A stretch of 7,143 nt of DNA from Treponema sp. Lineage in GTDB: Bacteria; Spirochaetota; Spirochaetia; Treponematales; Breznakiellaceae. The notes below the pieces were generated by a model that did not search any database, had not been told where the DNA came from, and saw nothing but the letters and a program-made list of their open reading frames with translations. This document shows positions 1-5,993 of the stretch, piece after piece. The DNA lies in contig JAITLF010000377.1 in assembly GCA_031278025.1 (NCBI GenBank), forward strand, positions 1 through 7,143, read 5' to 3'. Within the stretch, counting starts at the first letter, position 1, and every line of letters begins with the position of its first letter. The position numbers and the translations under genes were made by a program.

Positions 1-60
1 ATATGGATTAACTATGAAACGTATGGTACAATCAGTACAGAGCGGGAAGTAACGGCATGA
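1..60 (+). CDS. Possible C-terminal end of an upstream gene (partial)
   Basis: The frame starting at base 1 is open from the window edge and ends at a TGA at 58-60. It gives 19 residues (IWINYETYGTISTEREVTA) and shares an ATGA overlap with the start of the cysteine synthase gene. The same kind of overlap joins the next two genes, which favours a translationally coupled upstream gene. Against this, the stretch is AT-rich and unlike the GC-rich genes that follow. A second frame is also open until a TAA at 50-52, and the stretch could simply be a promoter region. I recognise no protein family in so short a piece. Confidence 0.3.
   Translation: MWINYETYGTISTEREVTA
27..32 (+). promoter_or_regulatory. 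Possible -10 box (TACAAT) upstream of the cysteine operon
   Basis: TACAAT matches the sigma-70 -10 consensus at five of six positions and lies in the only AT-rich part of the region, 24 bases before the first start codon. The best -35 at suitable spacing (TGGATT, 4-9, 17-base spacer) is poor. This reading competes with a coding reading of the same bases. Confidence 0.25.
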
Positions 61-956
61 ATATCCTGGATCTGGTGGGGAATACGCCTCTCCTTGAATT
101 AAAGAAAATCTCGCGGGAAACCGGAGGCGTTTCGATTTACGCCAAGGCCGAATTCTGCAACCCTTCGGGGTCCGTCAAGGACCGGGCGGCCAGGGCGATG
201 ATCCTCAAGGGCATCGAATCCGGCGCCCTTGGCCCGGGCAAGACCATCATCGACGCTACCAGCGGCAATACAGGCATTGCCTACGCCATGATCGGCGCCG
301 CCCTGGGATTTCCGGTGATCCTGTACCTGCCCGCCAACGCAAGCGCCGAACGCAAGCGTATTATGAAAAGCTACGGCGCGGTGATTGTGGAGACCAGCCC
401 CCTGGAAAGCTCCGATGGCGCCTTCCTTGCCGCCCGGGCCGCAGCGGCGGCGGAACCGGAACGGTATTTTTACTCCAACCAGTACCACAATGACGCCAAC
501 TGGCTTTCCCATTATGAAACCACGGGTCCCGAGATATGGGAACAAAGCGGCGGCCGTCTTACCCACTTTATCTGCGGAATGGGAACCTCCGGCTCGTTTA
601 TGGGAATTTCCCGCAGGCTTAAGGACTACAACCCGGACATCAGGGTTATCGCGGTGCAGCCGGATTCGCCCTTTCACGGCATCGAAGGAACCAAACACAT
701 GGAGAGTACCATCAAGCCGGGATTTTACGATGAAACCTGGCCCGATGAATTTATGGAGGTGGATACAGAAGGGGCATACACCATGACCCGCCGCCTTGCC
801 GGGGAAGAAGGCGTCTTTGCGGGAATAAGTTCCGGGGCAAATGTGCTGGCCGCCCTCCGGCTTGCCCGGAACCTCCCCCGGGGCAGCGTCGTCGTTACTT
901 TGCTCTGCGACAGCGGCTCCCGCTACCTTTCCGATTCTTTCTGGGACGGGCCATGA
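57..956 (+). CDS. cysM: PLP-dependent cysteine synthase, CysM/CysK family
   Basis: This 299-residue protein has the size and motifs of O-acetylserine/O-phosphoserine sulfhydrylases. These cytosolic PLP enzymes replace the activated serine hydroxyl with sulfur to make cysteine. The N-terminal GNTPLLEL, the PLP lysine K41 in SGSVKDR, the substrate loop TSGNTG (68-73), the phosphate-binding glycine loop GMGTSGS (174-180), GISSGA (256-261) and the C-terminal CDSGSRYLS with S286 near the pyridine nitrogen are all visible. The ATG at 57 has a weak GGGAAG ribosome site at 44-49 and may be coupled to an upstream gene by an ATGA overlap. The stop overlaps the JAMM peptidase start in the same way. In Mycobacterium tuberculosis the cysM-cysO-mec set uses a carrier thiocarboxylate as sulfur donor. 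The same neighbours here suggest that role, and not free sulfide. Whether the acceptor is acetylserine or phosphoserine cannot be read from the sequence. Confidence 0.9.
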   Translation: MNILDLVGNTPLLELKKISRETGGVSIYAKAEFCNPSGSVKDRAARAMILKGIESGALGPGKTIIDATSGNTGIAYAMIGAALGFPVILYLPANASAERKRIMKSYGAVIVETSPLESSDGAFLAARAAAAAEPERYFYSNQYHNDANWLSHYETTGPEIWEQSGGRLTHFICGMGTSGSFMGISRRLKDYNPDIRVIAVQPDSPFHGIEGTKHMESTIKPGFYDETWPDEFMEVDTEGAYTMTRRLAGEEGVFAGISSGANVLAALRLARNLPRGSVVVTLLCDSGSRYLSDSFWDGP

Positions 957-1390
957 TCGACCTGCCCGCGGAACTGGAGGCGGCTATCCGGGCGGAAGGG
1001 GAGGCGGCCTATCCCGACGAATGCTGCGGCATACTTCTGGGCCGGCTTACCGATGACGGGCGCAAAATTGCGGAGGCCGTCATGCCCATCGTGAACGCGC
1101 GGGAGGCGGAGGAACGGTATCACCGCTTCCGGATTGAGCCGGAGGATCTTATGCGGGCGGAAAAGGAAGCGCGGAAACAGGGGCGGGATATTCTGGGCTT
1201 TTACCATTCACACCCGGACCATCCGGCGCGGCCTTCAGACTATGACCGGGAATACGCCCTGCCCTTCTACTCCTACATCATTGTGGCGGTGGAACGGGGT
1301 AAAGCCGGGGACTTTACCGGCTGGGAACTGGCCGCGGACCGGTCCGCTTTTTCCCGGGAAATTATTGCCGGAGATATTGCCGGCGCGTAA
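953..1390 (+). CDS. mec: JAMM/MPN (Mov34) zinc metallopeptidase, Mec type
   Basis: A 145-residue single-domain protein with an intact JAMM motif: E23 in PDECCG, then H85-S-H87, a seven-residue gap, S95 and D98 (HSHPDHPARPSDYD). The two histidines and D98 bind zinc and E23 is the general base. The bacterial stand-alone family cleaves after the terminal Gly-Gly of ubiquitin-like sulfur carriers. Mec frees cysteine from CysO-cysteine, and HcyD and QbsD remove C-terminal masking residues from their carriers. The gene starts inside the cysM stop (ATGA) and is followed within 30 bases by the carrier gene, its likely substrate. Two jobs are possible: releasing the cysteine added by CysM, and trimming the carrier tail beyond its Gly-Gly. 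No signal peptide is seen, so it is cytosolic. Confidence 0.9.
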   Translation: MIDLPAELEAAIRAEGEAAYPDECCGILLGRLTDDGRKIAEAVMPIVNAREAEERYHRFRIEPEDLMRAEKEARKQGRDILGFYHSHPDHPARPSDYDREYALPFYSYIIVAVERGKAGDFTGWELAADRSAFSREIIAGDIAGA

Positions 1391-1407
1391 GCGGAATTCC
1401 ATAATTC

Positions 1408-1414
1408 AAGGAGG
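1408..1414 (+). promoter_or_regulatory. Shine-Dalgarno site fixing the sulfur-carrier start
   Basis: AAGGAGG is a near-perfect ribosome site four bases before the ATG at 1419. It decides the start of the carrier gene, because the same frame is open much further upstream, inside the peptidase gene. Confidence 0.85.
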
Positions 1415-1418
1415 AACC

Positions 1419-1715
1419 ATGACGGTAACTGTACTTATCCCAACGGCTCTGCGGGCCTTTACGGACCGGAAATCCGAGGCGGAAGCCGAAGGCGCGACGG
1501 TAGGGGAGGTGATCCGTGCTTTCGCGGAAACCTACCCGGATATTAAACAGCATCTCTACCAGACCGGGGACGCGGGAACGGCTGAATTACGTTCATTTAT
1601 CAACATCTTTCTGGGGGAAACCAACATCAAGAATCTTGACGGTCTTGATACGAAAGTCGCGGACGGTGACACGATCATGCTGGTACCGGCTATCGCGGGC
1701 GGAGGCGGGAAATAA
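1419..1715 (+). CDS. cysO: MoaD/ThiS/CysO-type ubiquitin-like sulfur carrier with an extended C-terminus
   Basis: This 98-residue protein has the length and pattern of beta-grasp sulfur carriers. It opens with the strand MTVTVLIPTALR and has the TVGEVIRAFAETYP helix, the INIFLGETNI strand, and then ADGDTIMLVPAIAGG, the family's signature lead-in to the C-terminus. In these carriers the terminal glycine is adenylated by an E1-like enzyme and turned into a thiocarboxylate that donates sulfur. CysO-type proteins normally stop right after VPA(V/I)AGG. This one runs on to AGGGGK, leaving extra residues (GGK, or K alone) that would block adenylation. The next-door JAMM peptidase could remove them, as known for HcyS and QbsE. 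The gene sits 28 bases after the peptidase gene and two bases before the E1 gene. CysO is preferred to MoaD or ThiS because of the cysM and mec neighbours. Confidence 0.85.
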   Translation: MTVTVLIPTALRAFTDRKSEAEAEGATVGEVIRAFAETYPDIKQHLYQTGDAGTAELRSFINIFLGETNIKNLDGLDTKVADGDTIMLVPAIAGGGGK

Positions 1716-1717
1716 AA

Positions 1718-2908
1718 GTGCGGGACAGTATCATTGCCGGCCGGGAACTTCCGGAACTGAGTAACGGGGAGATAGCCCGCTACAGCCGGCATCTGCTCTT
1801 ACCGGAACTTGGCATAGACGGACAGCGGCGGCTCAAGGCCGCGCGGGTGCTTATTGTCGGAACCGGGGGTCTTGGCGCGCCTCTCGCGCTCTACCTCGCC
1901 GCCGCCGGTGTGGGGACATTGGGAATTGCGGACTTCGATTTCGTGGAGGAAAGCAATTTGCAGCGCCAGGTGATCCACGGTACCAGGGATGTGGGCCGGC
2001 CGAAGGTGGCGTCCGCCAGGGACCGGATCAAAAGCATCAACCCCCACATCAACGTCATTACCTACAACACGGCCCTTTCAAGCGCCAACGCCCTGGATAT
2101 TCTTAAAGATTACGATGTTGTGGCGGACGGCACCGACAATTACCCGACCCGCTACCTGGTAAACGACGCCTGCGTACTTTTGGGAATCCCCAATGTCTAC
2201 GGCTCCGTCTTCCAGTTCGAGGGACAGGCATCGGTGTTTTACGCCAAAGAGGGGCCCTGTTACCGCTGCCTCTACCCTGAACCGCCGCCGCCCGGCCTTG
2301 TACCCTCCTGCGCCGAGGGGGGCGTGATGGGCGTGCTGCCGGGCATCGTGGGTACCCTGCAAGCCAACGAGGTGATAAAACTTATCGTGGGCGGAGGGGG
2401 CGGCGGTTCCGCCCCGGACAGCCTTGTGGGGAGGCTCCTCCTCTTCGATGCGTGGAAACTGAAATTCCGGGAACTCAGACTGGAAAAGGACCCCCGCTGT
2501 CCCATCTGCGGCAGGGAGCCTTCCATCCGCGAGCTTGTCGACTACGAGCAGTTCTGCGGGTTGAAGAAGTCCGCGGATGAGGAACCGGTGGACGTTATCA
2601 CCGCCCGGGAACTCAAGGAAAGGCTGGACAAGCGGGAACCCATCCAGATCATCGACATCCGGGAACCCCACGAGCGGGCCATCGCCCGGTTCCCCCAATC
2701 CAGGGCCATTCCCCTGGGGCAGATGGTACGCAGGAAGGACGAGTTCGATCCGGCGATTGACGCGGTATTCATCTGCAAGATAGGGCAGCGGAGCGTCTTC
2801 GCCATCCGCGCGCTAAGGGAGGCGGGCTATACGGGCAGGCTTCTCAATCTAAAGGACGGCATTAACGCCTGGGCGCGGGAGGTAGACACGGCGCTGCCTC
2901 AGTATTAG
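1718..2908 (+). CDS. moeZ: MoeB/ThiF-type E1 activating enzyme fused to a rhodanese domain (MoeZ/MOCS3 type)
   Basis: This 396-residue two-domain enzyme adenylates the C-terminal glycine of a sulfur carrier and then sulfurates it. Residues about 15-285 are the E1-like domain: RYSRHLLLPE, nucleotide loop GTGGLGAP (48-55), LQRQ with R83, K96, and DGTDNYPTRY (137-146). Zinc cysteines are CYRC (181, 184) and CPIC (261, 264), and C198 in VPSCAEGG is the conserved E1 cysteine. Residues about 290-396 are a rhodanese domain with C353 in CKIGQRS, the persulfide-carrying loop. The start is a GTG two bases after the carrier stop. A GGAGG inside the carrier's glycine codons may serve as a distant ribosome site. 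A glycine run (225-230) marks a loop. Rhodanese domains of this type take persulfide sulfur from cysteine desulfurases, and one is encoded downstream at 4074. Length and domain order match MoeZ. Confidence 0.9.
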   Translation: MRDSIIAGRELPELSNGEIARYSRHLLLPELGIDGQRRLKAARVLIVGTGGLGAPLALYLAAAGVGTLGIADFDFVEESNLQRQVIHGTRDVGRPKVASARDRIKSINPHINVITYNTALSSANALDILKDYDVVADGTDNYPTRYLVNDACVLLGIPNVYGSVFQFEGQASVFYAKEGPCYRCLYPEPPPPGLVPSCAEGGVMGVLPGIVGTLQANEVIKLIVGGGGGGSAPDSLVGRLLLFDAWKLKFRELRLEKDPRCPICGREPSIRELVDYEQFCGLKKSADEEPVDVITARELKERLDKREPIQIIDIREPHERAIARFPQSRAIPLGQMVRRKDEFDPAIDAVFICKIGQRSVFAIRALREAGYTGRLLNLKDGINAWAREVDTALPQY

Positions 2909-2930
2909 AAAAGGAGAATACCTGTTCAGA

Positions 2931-3052
2931 GGGGGGCCTGTTACCGGACGGGCAATCGCGTATTTTCGCAAACCCTGTCCGGCCCCCCTGCGCCGGAGCC
3001 TCCTCGCGCCATCCGGTTCATGGGCGGCGCTGCGGGGTCTCCGGCTACCCCC
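2931..3052. repeat. GC-rich structured intergenic element with nested inverted repeats
   Basis: The element opens with an inverted repeat, GGGGGGCC at 2931-2938 against GGCCCCCC at 2981-2988. Nested in it are CCGGACGGG (2944-2952) against CCCTGTCCGG (2973-2982, one bulge) and a GCG/CGC tip. A second set follows: GCCGGAG (2992-2998) against CTCCGGC (3039-3045), and GCGCC (3006-3010) against GGCGC (3026-3030). No T-run follows, so it is not a standard terminator. The texture resembles dispersed extragenic palindromes, and TGCGGGGTCTCC here is close to TGCGGGGCTCC in the 5736-5888 spacer. It could also be an mRNA-stabilising or attenuating structure between the two operons. Confidence 0.5.
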
Positions 3053-3066
3053 CACACGGGGAAATA

Positions 3067-3097
3067 TTGGGAAAATACGATTGGGAGTATTTTGGGA
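3067..3097 (+). promoter_or_regulatory. Candidate operator upstream of the encapsulin: three TTGGGA boxes and an inverted repeat
   Basis: After the GC-rich element the sequence becomes AT-rich up to the encapsulin ribosome site, as expected for a promoter. TTGGGA occurs at 3067-3072, 3081-3086 and 3092-3097. AAAATAC (3072-3078) and GTATTTT (3087-3093) form a perfect 7-base inverted repeat with an 8-base spacer. A TTGGGA could act as a -35 box, but no good -10 lies at the right distance, so a start site is not assigned. The encapsulin itself has CAGGAGA at 3134-3140, eight bases before its ATG. Confidence 0.35.
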
Positions 3098-3148
3098 GAA
3101 TGAAACAAATTCGTTCTTTAACATCAATTTTTTCAGGAGAGTAGAATC

Positions 3149-4087
3149 ATGGCAGAAAATTTGAACGCTTTAGGAAGGGCGGCAGCCTACCAGTTGGCAA
3201 ACGTAACCAAGACGCCGCCGCAATTCGGTTCCCTGACTCCGAGGTGGCTGACCCGGGTTTTGGAATTCAAGGGGCTTGAGGCGGGTATTTACCGGGTGAA
3301 CAAGGTTGCGGAGGGAGACACCCCTCTGGACGCCCTGTGCAGCCAGGACCCGAAAAAGGTTGAGATTCCCCAGGGCTATGTGGAATACGCCGCCAAACCC
3401 CGGGAGTATGAACTCAACGCCATATCCACCATTATCAACGTGGATACGAAGGTTGCCGATGTGTACAGTTCCCCGTTTGATCAGGCGAAGGAACAGCTTG
3501 CCCTTGCCATCGAAAGCCTCAAGGAACGGCAGGAAAGCCAGATTATCAACAGCGACGATTACGGGCTGTTGAAGAACGCCGCCGAATCCCAGCGTATACA
3601 GACACGGGCGGGGCGGCCCATGCCGGACGATCTTGACGAGCTTATCACCAAGGTCTGGAAGGATCCCTCCTTCTTTCTCGCCCACCCCAAAGCCGTAGCC
3701 GCCTTTGAGCGCGAATGTACCCGCCGGGGCGTTCCGCCGGTTACGGTGAATATCGCCGGGGGAACCTTTATCGCCTGGCGCGGCATACCCATTATCCCAA
3801 CGGACAAGCTGTTCGTGGACGGTCTGAAAAACCCCAGGGCAAAAACCGGAAAAACAAATATTCTCCTGGTCCGCACCGGCGAGGCAAAGCGCGGCGTTAT
3901 CGGCCTCTTTCAGACCGGCGTGCCCGGCGAACAGTCGCGGGGGCTTTCGGTCCGGTTCAGGGGCGTTGATGACAACGGCGTCGCCTCCTATCTCCTTTCC
4001 CTGTACTGCTCCGCCGCGATCCTCGCGGATGACGCCGTCGCGGTACTGGAAGATGTAGAGATCGGTGATTACTATGACTACACCTGA
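3149..4087 (+). CDS. srpI: Family 2A encapsulin shell protein (SrpI type)
   Basis: This 312-residue protein has the sequence character of SrpI-type encapsulins, which share the HK97 phage capsid fold and self-assemble into closed cytosolic shells around a cargo enzyme. Recognisable stretches are the N-terminal arm (LTPRWLTRVLEFKGLEAGIYRVNKV, about 29-53), the extended-loop region about 55-105, the long spine helix (FDQAKEQLALAIESLKERQ, 110-128) and KVWKDPSFFLAHPKAVAAF (168-186). Then follow ECTRRGVPPVTV (189-200), WRGIPIIPTDKL (210-221) and the family-typical GLFQTGVPGEQSRGLSVRF (252-270) and ASYLLSLYCSAAILADDAVA (279-298). The length matches Family 2A, which lacks the cyclic-nucleotide-binding insertion of Family 2B. 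The tail EIGDYYDYT is acidic and tyrosine-rich. The cargo gene overlaps the last 14 bases, so shell and cargo are probably co-translated. Known relatives encapsulate cysteine desulfurase and are tied to sulfur limitation and elemental sulfur storage. Confidence 0.92.
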   Translation: MAENLNALGRAAAYQLANVTKTPPQFGSLTPRWLTRVLEFKGLEAGIYRVNKVAEGDTPLDALCSQDPKKVEIPQGYVEYAAKPREYELNAISTIINVDTKVADVYSSPFDQAKEQLALAIESLKERQESQIINSDDYGLLKNAAESQRIQTRAGRPMPDDLDELITKVWKDPSFFLAHPKAVAAFERECTRRGVPPVTVNIAGGTFIAWRGIPIIPTDKLFVDGLKNPRAKTGKTNILLVRTGEAKRGVIGLFQTGVPGEQSRGLSVRFRGVDDNGVASYLLSLYCSAAILADDAVAVLEDVEIGDYYDYT

Positions 4088-5672
4088 GGAATTTAGCCTG
4101 AAATCCTGGGGGCTGCCCGATCCGGTGGAACTGGCCGCCTATGCCGCAGCCTGGTTCCCGGAATTCGCCGGGGCCGGCGGCGGCGGTTCCCTCGGGACGA
4201 TGTCTGCGGCCCCGGCCCTGACAGGAACGGCGGAAAACGCGGCCGCCCTGGCCCGGACACCGGTCCCGGTGGATTGGGAAGGGCTTGCGGAGCCGGCGGC
4301 CCGGCCTTCTCCGGACCTGCCCGCCTACGCGCCGGTGGTACTGTCCCAGGACACCGCCGACACCGGACGCGCGGCAAGTCCCCGTTTCCTTACGGAACCG
4401 CGTTTCCGGATGGAACCTGCGGCCGAAACCGGCTTTTCCCGTACACCCGCACACCTATACGTAGGCGCAAGAAGCCTTGAGTCGCTCCGGGCGGATTTTC
4501 CCATTCTGCGGGAACAGGTGAACGGCCGGGATCTGGTGTGGCTGGATAACGCCGCCACTACCCAGCGCCCCCGCCAGGTGATCGACCGGCTTGGTTACTA
4601 CTACGAACATGAAAATTCCAACGTCCACCGGGGCGCCCACGAGCTTGCCGCCCGGTCCACCGACGCCTACGAAGATGCCCGGAAAAAAGCCGCCCGGTTT
4701 ATCGGCGCGCCTCAGCCGGAAAACATCGTCTTTGTCCGGGGCACCACCGAGGGCATAAACCTTGCCGCGCAGGCCTATGTCAGGCAGTACCTGAAACCCG
4801 GGGACGAGATCATCCTTACCATGCTGGAACACCACGCCAACATCGTCCCCTGGCAGCTCATAGCCGGGGAAACCGGGGCGGTACTGCGGGTCGCGCCCAT
4901 CGACCAAACCGGGCAGATCGTCCTTTCCGAATACGCCCGGCTTTTCAACAGCCGCACCCGGTTCGCGGCGATAACCCAGGTGTCCAACGCCCTGGGAACA
5001 ATCACCCCGGCGGCGGAAATGGTACAGATAGCCCACAGCCGGGGGGTCCGGGTCCTCATCGACGGCGCCCAGTCGGTCTCCCACCTGCCGGTAAATGTCG
5101 GCGTTCTGGACGCGGATTTCTTTGTCTTTTCCGGGCACAAGATCTTTGGCCCCACGGGCATCGGCGTGCTTTACGGGAAAAGCGACGTACTGGAAGCGGC
5201 CCGGCCCTATCAGGGGGGCGGCAACATGATCGCCGATGTTACCTTTGAGCGGACCGTGTACCAGAAAGCCCCCGCCAAATTCGAGGCCGGGACCGGCAAC
5301 ATCGCCGATGCCGTAGGGCTTGGCGCGGCTTTGGACTATGTGTCGGCCATCGGCATCGAAAACATCGCGGCCTGGGAACATGAACTCCTCCGCTACGCCA
5401 TGAAAGAAATGGCCGGCGTTCCGGGCCTGCGCCTTGTCGGAACCTCGGCGGCAAAGGCAAGCGTCCTCTCGTTCGTGCTGGAAGGGCACGGCCTTGAGGA
5501 AACAGGCAGCTACCTCAACAGCCGGGGCATCGCGGTCCGCGCCGGGCATCACTGCGCCCAGCCGGTACACCGCTTTTTCGGGCTTGAAGGCACGATACGG
5601 CCGTCCCTGGCCTTCTACAATACCCCGGAAGAAGTCGACAAACTTGTCCGGGCGCTGTACGAGTTGGTGTAA
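4074..5672 (+). CDS. SufS-type cysteine desulfurase with N-terminal encapsulin-targeting extension (cargo)
   Basis: From the ATG at 4074 the protein has 532 residues, about 125 more than a usual SufS. The core begins near residue 135 (LESLRADFPIL). It carries LDNAATTQRP (157-166), NVHRGAHELA (183-192), EHHANIVPW (252-260), DGAQS (330-334), the PLP lysine K356 in FSGHK and the catalytic C494 in RAGHHCAQP, which mark a type II desulfurase. It converts cysteine to alanine and leaves a persulfide on C494. Residues 1 to about 135 are rich in Ala, Pro and Gly and probably disordered, with short conserved-looking islands such as LPDPVELAAYAAAWFPE, DLPAYAPVVL and SPRFLTEPRFRMEP. Long N-terminal extensions like this load desulfurase into Family 2A shells. 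A GTG at 4065 is an alternative start, adding three residues. The ATG gives a 14-base overlap with the shell gene. No SufU, SufE or SufBCD gene is nearby, so an Fe-S role is less likely than sulfur storage. Confidence 0.92.
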   Translation: MTTPEEFSLKSWGLPDPVELAAYAAAWFPEFAGAGGGGSLGTMSAAPALTGTAENAAALARTPVPVDWEGLAEPAARPSPDLPAYAPVVLSQDTADTGRAASPRFLTEPRFRMEPAAETGFSRTPAHLYVGARSLESLRADFPILREQVNGRDLVWLDNAATTQRPRQVIDRLGYYYEHENSNVHRGAHELAARSTDAYEDARKKAARFIGAPQPENIVFVRGTTEGINLAAQAYVRQYLKPGDEIILTMLEHHANIVPWQLIAGETGAVLRVAPIDQTGQIVLSEYARLFNSRTRFAAITQVSNALGTITPAAEMVQIAHSRGVRVLIDGAQSVSHLPVNVGVLDADFFVFSGHKIFGPTGIGVLYGKSDVLEAARPYQGGGNMIADVTFERTVYQKAPAKFEAGTGNIADAVGLGAALDYVSAIGIENIAAWEHELLRYAMKEMAGVPGLRLVGTSAAKASVLSFVLEGHGLEETGSYLNSRGIAVRAGHHCAQPVHRFFGLEGTIRPSLAFYNTPEEVDKLVRALYELV

Positions 5673-5677
5673 GGCGT

Positions 5678-5717
5678 AAAACACCGGTCAGCGTAAGGCT
5701 GGCTGGCGTTTGTTTTT
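5678..5717 (+). terminator. Rho-independent terminator after the encapsulin-desulfurase operon
   Basis: CCGGTCAGC (5684-5692) pairs with GCTGGCTGG (5698-5706) around a GTAAG loop as a nine-pair RNA stem with two G-U wobbles. It is followed by CGTTTGTTTTT (5707-5717). The A-rich bases before the stem can pair with the T-rich tail. It lies within 50 bases of the desulfurase stop. Confidence 0.75.
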
Positions 5718-5735
5718 GACGGGAATTTGGGCGCA

Positions 5736-5888
5736 TCCGGCCGCCCCAACAATAGGACGCGGCCGGACCGGGCTTTGCGGGGCTCCGCGCTGCCGCGCTC
5801 CGGCCCCGGCGCTTTACGCCGGGTCTGCTTCGCCCTGCGGGCTCGCACCCCTCCTATCCCTTGCGCACCCTTCGGGAACTGTGGGATA
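5736..5888. repeat. GC-rich extragenic palindromic spacer
   Basis: This stretch lies in the 321-base gap between the desulfurase and the next gene, and I see no credible gene in it. It contains a perfect 9-base inverted repeat, TCCGGCCGC (5736-5744) against GCGGCCGGA (5759-5767). It also has a tight hairpin CCCGGCG-CTTTA-CGCCGGG (5805-5823) and TATCCC (5855-5860) against GGGATA (5883-5888). Composition changes sharply to AT-rich at about 5895. It looks like a dispersed palindromic (REP-like) element, but only genome-wide copies would show this. Confidence 0.5.
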
Positions 5889-5933
5889 CGCCCTGTAATA
5901 AATTACCTTCGTATGCTTAAATTGCCCGCCTTC

Positions 5934-5962
5934 TTGCCCATTCCCCCGTTTCCGCCTATAAT
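5934..5962 (+). promoter_or_regulatory. Sigma-70-type promoter for the small conserved gene
   Basis: TTGCCC (5934-5939) and a perfect TATAAT (5957-5962) are separated by exactly 17 bases. Transcription would begin near 5969, giving a leader of about 25 bases with AAGGAG at 5983-5988, five bases before the ATG. This is the best promoter in the window and shows that the downstream gene is transcribed apart from the encapsulin operon. Confidence 0.8.
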
Positions 5963-5993
5963 AAACCATCAAATTTACCACTAAGGAGCCGTT

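Noticed and set aside
1134..1418. Upstream extension of the sulfur-carrier frame
   Set aside because: The extension is out of frame within the peptidase gene and resembles no carrier. AAGGAGG at 1408-1414 fixes the start at 1419.
2931..2988. Rho-independent terminator after the E1 gene
   Set aside because: The hairpin is strong, but no T-run follows the 3' arm, so it is listed as a structured repeat instead.
2922..3148. Stop-free frame from a CTG after the ribosome-site-like AAAAGGAG
   Set aside because: There is no standard start codon, it covers hairpin-rich non-coding DNA, and it is out of frame with the encapsulin.
4065..4073. GTG start for the desulfurase
   Set aside because: The ATG at 4074 is the commoner start codon and gives the shorter overlap. 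Neither has a strong ribosome site, so the GTG is not excluded.
4455..5684. 409-residue open frame on the minus strand
   Set aside because: It lies entirely opposite the desulfurase, whose PLP and catalytic motifs are intact. Long antisense frames are common in GC-rich coding DNA, and this one shows no recognisable domain.
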